A stretch of DNA of 64,000 nucleotides, from NCBI GenBank assembly GCA_030248065.1, contig JASAMV010004520.1:1-64000 (forward strand), given 5' to 3'. Origin of the DNA: Rhynchonema sp. JSB1_4. Its lineage: Eukaryota; Nematoda; Chromadorea; Monhysterida; Xyalidae. The translations under genes and the position numbers were made by a program. The stretch's first letter is position 1; each line of letters begins with the position of its first letter. Shown here in pieces: positions 55,224 to 64,000 of the stretch. The notes below the pieces were generated by a model. That model did not search any database and was not told where the DNA came from. It saw only the letters and a list, made by a program, of their open reading frames with translations.

Positions 55224-58200
55224 CTATATTGCAACTGACGTTTGTGACATTTCGGCATCGTGCACTTTGCCGATCTGTTTGCGTCTGTTGCGCATCAGCA
55301 TCGCGACCACGCCCAACACCACACCGGTTACGGCGAGAAGCACCACGACGATCACAATGACCGTCGATGTTGAGCCCTTGCTCACACTCGACCCCGACTC
55401 GTCAACGCGGTAGTTCTCCTGCGCGCGACGGCTAATGTTTCAATCATCAAGAGAAGGGTGAAAGTTGAAACAAACTCATGGGTGTTGTCGGTATATGCAG
55501 TTTGTTGCCATTTGGGTTTGCATATGGGGGCTGGGTTTGTGTGCCGTACACACACCAGTTGTGCATACTGGATATAAACCACACATATACAAACATGTTC
55601 TGCATAAATATACATATGCCAAGCTATGGCTGAAATTTCACGATTGTATCGTGCAAAATCATTTGCATTCCATGCCAAAGTAAACCCGAAGTCAGTCAAT
55701 TACCCCCATCCGAATGCGAGCCGAGTGCATTGTGCGATTCGGTGATACTAGGCATTTTCATTTTTTTAAAGAAAATTTTTCTTTTTTTTCGCAACTGACC
55801 TGGAAATTCGAAAAGTCAAAGTTCCAATCAGTTGTCTTCATATCCGAATCGTCACTACTCTTGGTCGTCGACTTTGCTGGCGCGGGTGTCGTGTCAAGTT
55901 CGGGATCGTAGGGCGTCAATTCAGAATTGTTCAATTTGAGAATCGGCCGATCGCGATAGATCAACGGCCGATCACAGGTGGTTTTGAGCGAATTCCTCAG
56001 ATAAAATTTTTTTCCCTCCTGCGAATATTGCTCATCGATATAATCCAATAGCGGGATCAGCTCGGTGTCGCACAGCCACGGGTTCTGCGATAGATCAAGG
56101 GTGTTCAACATCGGAGTCGCATCGAACAGACCGTCCGGTAGATTCTGAAGGCGATTTTCGGCCAAATTCAATTCTCGAAGATCGGCTACGCCGGCGAATG
56201 TGCTCTTGTCCAACTGCTTGATGTTGGCGTTTTTTAGATCCAACTTTTTCAGTTTCGGTATCCTTTCGAGTACGGCTGGATTGATCGTGATCAAATCGGC
56301 GCTGGTCAGATTCAGCGTTTCGAGCTTGTTCAGGCCCTTGAACGTGCTGAAAAATGAAACGTTAGATTGGTGAGACTTATTCGAATACGCTCTTTTTGTG
56401 TGCACTTTTCCCCGGGTTTTGCTCATACCATACCATATGTTGCGCACAAATATGTAAGTTTCTCTGAAAAGGATTGGGTCTGATTAGGTCATGTGATCCT
56501 TTCGTGTGCATATGTTTTGCGAACCCAACGTTCCTTCACGGTGCACGTTAGGTATGAAACATCACGAAAACCTCGCGAGCGATGAAACAAAGTAGCACAT
56601 TCCATAAAAGCGTTTCAGATTCTGAACACTACCAGGCTTTTTGTGCAGGACGTGGGAAGGTGCTACGAATGTTAATTGGATTGCTGCCTGATACTAGACA
56701 GATACGTACATGATGTGAAACAACACAAGTTAGATTCCAAAGCGGTTGGTATTTTGGAGGGCGGACGGGCAATTGAGCAAAACCAATTTGAGCAAGACCA
56801 CTTTGAGCAAGTGAAAAAGAGCAGATCCCAAAAGAGCGGAACCTAAAAACTAATAGGCATAAGCCTAAGCCCCAACACAAAACTAATCTTAACTGTAAGC
56901 CTAAGCCGAAGCCTGATGTTAAAATCAGCATAAGCCTAAGCCATTGGAACAAAATAAATGCTCTGCTCTTTTGGCCCTGCTCTTTTTCACTTGCTCAAAG
57001 TGATGCTGCTCAAACCCGCGCTTTGTCCAATCGTCCGGCCACCTTTTGGAGATCTACTGTTATCACAATTCATATACGGCAAGAGCAGGTAACGAATACT
57101 GATGGCAATCCCCAACACTTCTTGAAAGAGGCTTTGAACTCGTTTGCTGCAGATTTGTTTGTTTTTCAGTTTGCTTGAGCGAATAAATCATAAATCTCTC
57201 GATTTCCCTGCGCAAAGTCATGTTTGGTGTTTGCGTTGACGTGTCGTTTGTGGTTTCGTGCCTCAGCGGAGGATCGGGTTAGGTTTTATGAGCTGTCTGG
57301 AGTGATATACCAACCAATGTGGTCCAAAAGTAGTGGATCATGTCTGTTTGTGCATCTGGAATGGCGTCTGGAACAGAAAGTCGCGTGACCAAGCCTGCAC
57401 AGCAATTCAAATCCAATGCTCTACATCATCAAGCCTGCCGTGTTTTGCAATGCGGAGAACAAAAGCTGACCTTCTGATATATATATAATTCATTAACACA
57501 TTTAGTGAAACATCAGCCAGTCAGCCAACATTTATCCACTCACCGTTCGTCCAACTTATTCAATCGCGTATATTCTAATCCTGATCGAATATCGAGATTC
57601 ACCAAATTCGGCATCGCTGCGAACGCGTTCGGCCCGATCGATTCGAATTCGTTGTAGCCGAGATCGAGCGTCTCCAGACTGTCAAGACCCGAAAACTCGT
57701 CCGGAACAATCTCCGTGAAATAATTGCCAGCCAGTTTGAGATCCTGATTTGGAAAGGCGGTGTTATTGATGTTGCTGAGATGGCAGTGCCGTGTGACGTT
57801 CTCATGTATATGTTATTCCGCGACTTTTCAGGTCCGGAAGTTCAGTCACGACCTTTACCTTTTCAGGCCCAGTTTTTCAGGCTCGGCCGATTCAGGCCCA
57901 GCATATTTGACCTATTTATGGCTTAGGCTTAGGCTCCAGCCGGGCCCGAATGGCCAGGCCTGAACCTATGCCCCGGGATTGAACCGTCGCACAGCACAAT
58001 ACATTGCTTGACTTCAAAGCTCTCGTTGTACATTAATAACGACATCTCTATGTATTTATTGCGAACTTGTAGACTGCGTTGCGAAAAAAAGTACAATTCT
58101 TTTTGGCAATCGGGAATAAAATTTTCTCTCACTTTCAGAGACTTGAGCGGCGCGAAAACGCCCGGTTCAAAACGGTCCAACTCATTGAGTCTCAAATCGA

Positions 58201-61200
58201 GCATTTGTAGTTTACCGAGACCTTTGAACGCGTCGGTCGAAATGTTGACGATGTTGTTGCGGTAGATTTGCAGTTCCTGGAATAATAAAACTCGTTTAAT
58301 TCGTGGTTTTGACTAAATGTGGGTGAAACGGAAGACAGGTACAATAAGTGGGTGTTTTCAAGCACCGCGACGCTGCAAAATGCTTCACTTGTGCAATGGA
58401 CAGGATAACACATTTCTTGACCGCACTATTGTGCGCACTTTCGGAAAAACATCAGGCGGATTCGGACTAATAATGTAGTCGTCAAATCATGTCGTCAAAA
58501 GTCGTCGAACAAGCAAAAAAGTACAATGAGCCCCAAAGCAGCGTGAACAGAATACATGTGGTTTCAGGACAACACGTAACGACATGATTTGACGACATTA
58601 TTAAGAACAGATTCGTGCTCGCTCGGCTGCAGCGTGTATACATCTATGCAGAATTTGTCCGTATCTTGAAAAACATGAAAATATGTTGGCAAGAAACGAC
58701 AACAATACATAAAAACAAACAGAAAACAAGAAAATAAACGAACAATAATCATCTAACCGTTAGTTCACTCAATTGCTCAAACGATCGCGCCGGTAATTCG
58801 CTCAATGCGATCGAATTCAAACTCAAATGCGTCAGTTTGTTCGCGTTTCTGAGCGATGGAAATATCGTGTGATTGAAGTGATTCCTCGGGCCCAACACCA
58901 GCGAGCGCAACGAAGTGAGTGGCGCAAAAGCGTCATTGGGAATGAAAACCAGATTGTTTTCGCGAATGTCGAGCTCCTGAATGAGTGAATGAATCGCATT
59001 GTATGTATGGGCAATCCATCGGCTCATGGCGCTTTTTTTTACACACAGCGCATCAGGGTTGGAAAAAAAAATTTTTTTTAAACAAGTTTTTTTTTAAAAA
59101 GTCTGAGATTCGGGGAAATTTTACCAAATTTGCCCGAAAAACGCGCAAAATCGCGAAAAAATGCAACTTTAATTGACAAGTCACTTTTGTGACTTGGTTT
59201 GCATCACTTATCAAGGGTGTTTACGTCATTTCGGTACGATCCAACAGTCTGTGCTTGATATGGACCGATGATTGCTGCTCTGTGGTATCGGACACAACAG
59301 TTTGTGGCCGAATAAGCAAGATTCACTTATAAACCACACAGAATTGAGAATATAAGCTGCAGAAATACTTGTCGGGCAGCTGAATCAGTCGTATATGACC
59401 GACCTGATGGGGTATGACATCGAGGTACCATGTAGGTACATGCATACTGTGTCCCATGTATCACGGGAAGGTATAATAACATCATTTGGGGCATCTTAGG
59501 CACCAAATACATGCCCCAAAGGTGATTTTGTGAAGAAAATTTGTCGACCCTTGAGAAAAAATGACAAAAAATAACCCCCAAAAAGGCCATTTTTGGACGT
59601 TTTAGAACATTTTGTTCCCCCGAAAATTTAAAAAAAAAAATTTTTTTTTTAAAAAAATTTTTTTTCAAAAACCTTTTTTTTTAAAAAAAATTTTTAAAAA
59701 AAAAAATTTTTTTTTGCCCAACCCTGCAGCGCATGCAGCAGCACACGCCATTTTCTAAACAGAATGTACACTTTGAGCGGGTGTCATACTTTGATGACCG
59801 CTTTTTAATTTATGCGGTTTTCATTTGCTGATTGACACAACACTTTTCTGCATTGTTGCAAAATATGGGGATGTTTCAACGGATAACTGCAGAGAATAGA
59901 TGCAATCACTGACAGAAGGAATGTAGCATGTGGCCTGTGTGCGCGAGTGCCATGAGCTGGCGGATTGCCTATATGTATAAGCACCAACCAACAGCGTTAT
60001 GTGCAAGTTTCATCGTGCAAACGCAACTGATTTCCAGATCAACGTATGTACTGTATGTATATGTATTACATTAAAATTCCCAATTCGGTGCCATGCAGGG
60101 AGGTACGCCCCATAGTCAATGCACAGTGCTGAAGCCGAAAATCAAGTCTTCAAACATTCAGGCAACAGTTTTCTTTTAAATACGCCCAGATTCCCGAAAT
60201 ATGCCCCAAAAAAGTTGGAAAACGGTCATGTTGGGAAGAAAACGTGGTTAAATGAAGTACATAATTCTATGTGTTCCGAGACAAAATAAACGGGTTTCAA
60301 CCATTTTTCTGGCGAGTTGCTAACATCCCACATCACATCAGGCCCGCATCATGGGACCAACTTTGGCTGCGATCATCATTAAAAGTCAAACTCCGTATAT
60401 CGACGTTTTTAAATTGGTCGCAAATTTTTGAAAAAAATGGGACACAAAATTGATTTTTCTTGAAAATCAGAGTACTTTCCCTGAAAAATCAAGGAAATTC
60501 TGGATGTAAAAAAGAAAAAACGCCGTCGTTTTTTTTGCCCAACCCTGATTATAACACACCAGCTTGTTGATGTTTCACAAAAAAACTGGCATGTACAGTA
60601 TGTATACCTGAAGCGAGTCGAGACCGTCAAATTGTTCTTTAGTCAACTCGGGCAAATTCGCCGACAATCTGAGTCGACGCAGTTTGGTCATTCGTGCAAG
60701 TTCGTGACGGGGCACCGCCGGCAGGTAACAGTCGGATATGGATAGATCAACTAGATGATTCTGGAAATAATCGATTGAAAACTCAAGTGTAGGACACAAA
60801 TCAAAATACATACCGTATGTAACAATGTTACTTATTCACTGTTTCAGCTGTTTGTAGTGACCGGCGGACGTGAGTCCCACGAATTTGCTATTGTTTTATC
60901 CCGGCTATATAGTCTGGTGCTGAGACACATGATGGTACTACCATCAGGCTTTTGGGGCTGGCGCACTGGGCTGGTCCATCTAATGACGAGACCCAGGCAG
61001 CCGCGGTTATTAGACTTTGGGTCGAAACCGCATCCACGCCACGGGCCATTGCGACCTGGGCACCCACGTTACCCATGTTACCCATGTTACCCACCATGCA
61101 AAAGATAGGAAGCAGATTTTTCAAAAAAAGCGGAAATAAGATTTGGAATTACAGGGTGTCAACTAAATATGTCCACGTGTGTTCGGGATTGGCAAAAAGC

Positions 61201-62840
61201 AGTTTTTTTGGCTGCTGCTGCCTCGCATATCTGCCTTTTGCCGGCTGTCGGTACCCAGGTCGCAGTTTTGGAATTTCTGCTTTTCCCATGTATAAGATTT
61301 CGCGCGCGCGCGAATTCTCCTATTTTGGGGTACCCTGGGTACCCAATTGAAAATAAATTTGTATTTGCATGCACATTTAGTTTGCACGCGCATTAGCTTG
61401 TGCATGCAGCATGCACGCGCATGCCTGCGCGTCCTGTTGGAAAATAACAATGAAAATAATCTAACTATACAGAATTTCATTGTGATGGTATGCACGCGCA
61501 TGCCTGCGCGTTCTGTGTTGTGTGTTGCCTGTGTTGCGTTGGGTGGCCCAGTTCTAGGTGCGCCACTACGGTCTCACGGTTGTCGGGGTGTCTTATTGGT
61601 GTTGGGGTGCTAATCTAAAATGTGTGTATGTGTCAAATGTCTAGTGGTGTCTTTCTAATTGTGTTTTTCCAATTGACTTGTAATTATTCAAACTATCATG
61701 ACTGCACTAAGCCTGTCTGTATGTGTCAAATGAATAGTGGTGTTCTTCTAATTGTGTTTTTCCAATTGACTTTTTCAAACACGTTTCGACGCCATGTATG
61801 GCTGCATGTTGTTATTATTCAAACTATCATGACTAAGCCCGCGGCGTGATACGGCGTTACAGTGTTCGGAAATGCTGTTTTTCTGACTATCATTTTCACA
61901 CTTACGCCGTAGTCGGCATGCATGTGCATGCAAGCGCATGCGCATTTCGACCTGGGTACCCAGGGTACCCACGCTTTTTTCGAGAACATTTCGACCTGGG
62001 TACCCAGGGTACCCAGGCTTGTGGCGCAGACCCTGTGCCTGGGTAACATGGGTAACATGGGTAACGTGGGTACCCAGGTCGAAATGCCCCGCCACGCGTC
62101 AGATGCCCCCCGTGCCCTCAAAGCACATCCGCACAGACCGCGACAGCTTGCTTCGCAAACTGCCGTTAAATGTGTGTTTTACTGCCGATTATTTTGTTGA
62201 GATCTCGTAAGAACAGATTACGGGCCAGTGCACAGGGTTGTTGGCAAAGTGCAAACTGTGTGATGGAAAACTGGACTGTGTTAGTGACCGCACCGTAAAA
62301 GTGATATACATGGAAACTCTCTCTCTTTTACGCTCTGAAGTACAGCGAACACAAACCACTGTACCGGAGCACTTTTCTGGTTTTTTCTCTCAGTTTTAAC
62401 GCGTGATTGACGATTCCAATATTTGTATTTTGTGCCGTGTATATCCTTCTAACATAAGCAGAAACAGCAACAGAAAAGAAAACAATAAAAACAGCCCTAT
62501 TGCAATGTGTTTCACGTGATGCCATTCAAATAATCGAACCATATTCGTTCTGCGCAACTAATCTGTCATCAACCACTTTGCAATTAGCCAAAAATCCAAA
62601 AATGTCGAACCTCAAACCCGTTGAGCGCTCCGTCATGCACGATTAGCGTTTCGGTCTGACTTCCATTGATGAAACAGGTGTTCATCTCCAAGCGAACTTG
62701 ATCCTCCAAGGGCAGTGAACTGAACATGTCTGTTGGGACGCCCTGAGCGAAATCCATGTGGTTGAGCAGAATCTCGGTGATTTTCAGCTCGGCATCCTTC
62801 ACGGCCGCACCCGCTTGCGTCAAGTTGGCTGGCGACGAGC
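55224..62840 (-). CDS. LRR single-pass membrane protein (5' end not found)
   Basis: Exons, high to low: 62611-62840, 60608-60760, 58758-58976, 58133-58276, 57544-57743, 55800-56346, 55224-55418. Phases agree for all six junctions, giving 562 codons plus a missing 5' part with the signal peptide. A Cys-containing N-terminal segment is followed by a run of 24-residue leucine-rich repeats (LDIRENNLVFIPNDAF, LRELNLAENRLQNLPDGLF). A C-terminal cap has NPWLCD and TCDRP cysteines. An acidic Ser/Thr stalk is followed by one transmembrane helix (STVIVIVVVLLAVTGVVLG) and a short RNRRK tail ending SVAI. Such proteins are cell-surface adhesion or receptor molecules; I cannot assign an ortholog. The gene is interrupted by repeats at 59054-59726 and elsewhere. 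Confidence 0.85.
56740..57040. repeat. Inverted-repeat element with TTAGGC-like words, copy B
   Basis: Arms AATTGAGCAAAACCA/TTTGAGCAAGACC and inverse surround degenerate AAGCCTAAGCC units, like 6731-7006. It lies in an intron of the LRR gene. Confidence 0.6.
59054..59726. mobile_element. hAT-like element, CAGGGTTGG family
   Basis: Perfect 8-bp duplication CAGCGCAT (59046-59053 and 59727-59734). A/T runs at the ends surround a 0.5-kb core shared with 18355-18720 and with the DNA around mini LTR element 1 (28340-28475 plus 29567-29770). It lies in an intron of the LRR gene. Confidence 0.9.
61030..62090. repeat. CCTGGGTACCCAGG-word repeat region
   Basis: Repeated GACCTGGGTACCCAGGGTACCC and GGGTAACAT words lie in both orientations (about 61050-61100, 61320-61345, 61945-62085). 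GCATGC-rich stretches occur between them. It is in the first visible intron of the LRR gene; no ORF of interest. Confidence 0.55.
61621..61838. repeat. Imperfect tandem duplication of about 100 bp
   Basis: TGTATGTGTCAAATG...TTCTAATTGTGTTTTTCCA...CAAACTATCATGAC occurs twice in a row, the second copy with an insertion. Confidence 0.75.
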
Positions 62841-63123
62841 CTGTATGTTGTGAAATTTGGGTTGTTACTTTTTTGTGACTGAAATTTGTAACCGGGCATT
62901 TTGTTGTATATTTTGTGGACACTGTACACGGGAAACATCAGACTGGCTTTAGGTGTTGTGAAACTGTGGAATCTTGCAATGAGGGTCTGAGCCAATGTAT
63001 GCTTTGATATTTCGCGGATAACATTGGTGGTTAAAAAAGGTAATAAAGGCATTTTTTGTGGAATAAAGGCTCCACGAGGGACTACCAACAACCCGATTGT
63101 CGGTGACTCTAATGGGTAGGTTC

Positions 63124-63268
63124 CAGAGGACGCAATCGGGCCGGGTTTGGCCGGCCGGCCCGGCCCGATACCCCAAATTTCCAGGCCGGCCCGGCCCGAT
63201 ACCCCAAATCTCCGGGCCGGCCCGGCCCGAACCAAAGGCCCAAAATCGCGGCCCGAATGCGACCTCTG
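63124..63268. mobile_element. Short hAT-like MITE, CAGAGGACGCAATCGGG end
   Basis: Termini CAGAGG(A/T)CGCA and inverse with GGCCCGGCCC arrays, a small relative of 15495-16350. The flanking 8-mers GTAGGTTC and GTAGGGTG match at 6 of 8 positions, so the insertion is either old or bounded slightly differently. Confidence 0.65.
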
Positions 63269-63678
63269 GTAGGGTGCCTGTTACCCGCAGCACTATTACT
63301 GCTTCCCATTTGCCGACCCTTCTCAGGGATTGGAAGGCTGAGTTTACCAACCACACACCACTTTGATGTTGCTCCGTCCGCTGGGGTTTTTGATTCCAGA
63401 ACTAACCAGGCCAAACACTGCTTACCAGATGGGACGGGTACACACGCTTAAACGTTGTATGGGTGTCGTGGTTCAATGAGGTAATTTATATTTTTGAGGA
63501 TCGACATGCACTGTATACAAGCTACAGTTGGTTGACCTTATGTATACAGTGCATACCATCTTCCCAGTTTATGATTATGTGACAACTTTATGCACAATAT
63601 AACCGGTCGCTGTTCTTCAGATGATGTAAAGCAGACAGAGCACCAAGTCAAATTATCAGTGCAAGTTGATCAAACTAC

Positions 63679-63955
63679 TATAGTAAGTTTCTAATTTCAT
63701 TGCCTGATGCGTTTTTACAGACGCAGGAAAACTCCCGTTCGAAGTCGAGACAGGCAACAAGCTCAACACACAGTCAACAAACCACGCAGCTGACACACAC
63801 GCAGCCTGTGTGACTGAAACATTCGAAATGCACACGAGCCAGCTGCGTGGCTTGTTGACTGTGTGTTGAGCTTGTTACCTGCCTCGACTTCGAACGGGAG
63901 TTTCCCTGCGTCTGTAAAAATGCATGAGGCAACGAAATTAGAAATATTTACTATA
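63679..63955. repeat. Foldback element, copy of 18747-19022
   Basis: Arms of about 120 bp (TATAGTAAGTTTCTAATTTC and complement) with loop GTGACTGAAACATTCGAAATG. Very similar in sequence to the copy 45 kb away. Confidence 0.85.
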
Positions 63956-64000
63956 CCACCCAGAACCGTACCAAACAAACAACTGAGCGATATCGATTTC

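Overview
The window is animal nuclear DNA. Its protein-coding genes are split by many short-to-long introns, and its introns and intergenic DNA are packed with small transposable elements. The recognisable genes (a TRPM-type channel, VTA1/LIP5, RALBP1, LRR and PLAT proteins) are metazoan. I cannot name the phylum; nothing argues for a vertebrate and an invertebrate is likely. There are no bacterial-style operons and no complete rRNA or tRNA genes.

Layout. 0.9-10.4 kb (minus): N-terminal half of a TRPM-family channel, running off the left edge. 10.5-19.1 kb: a dense, nested block of non-autonomous hAT-like elements, most with perfect 8-bp target duplications, built from G-rich short words. 20.4-21.9 kb (plus): a small predicted one-pass membrane protein. 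22.8-28.1 kb (minus): a predicted secreted protein alternating PLAT-like and thrombospondin-type-1-like segments. 28.5-29.6 kb: a complete 1.1-kb mini LTR element with one lysine-rich ORF. 30.1-31.9 kb: a BEL/Pao LTR element reduced to two LTRs, an integrase remnant and half a tRNA. 32.5-33.0 kb (plus): a single-exon PLAT-like secreted ORF with a frameshift and a stop. 33.7-41.7 kb (plus): VTA1/LIP5, five exons, with introns full of foldback elements. 42.1-52.1 kb (plus): RALBP1, thirteen exons, whose last intron holds a second, diverged copy of the mini LTR element in antisense. 55.2-62.8 kb (minus): an LRR single-pass membrane protein, 5' end not found. 63.1-64 kb: two more repeats.

Genes were assembled by hand from exons whose reading phase, splice signals and family homology agree. 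They are separate housekeeping or signalling genes rather than one pathway: VTA1 acts in ESCRT/VPS4 membrane remodelling, RALBP1 is a Rho GAP/Ral effector, and TRPM is a cation channel. The PLAT-like pieces at 22.8-28.1 and 32.5-33.0 kb suggest a local PLAT gene cluster.

The most unusual material is the pair of mini LTR elements sharing a novel lysine-rich protein family and a conserved structured block. Also unusual are the BEL/Pao deletion that captured half a tRNA, the nested hAT-like elements, a TGAAACAT core shared by otherwise different foldback families, and a 5' splice-site consensus that usually lacks a purine at +3.
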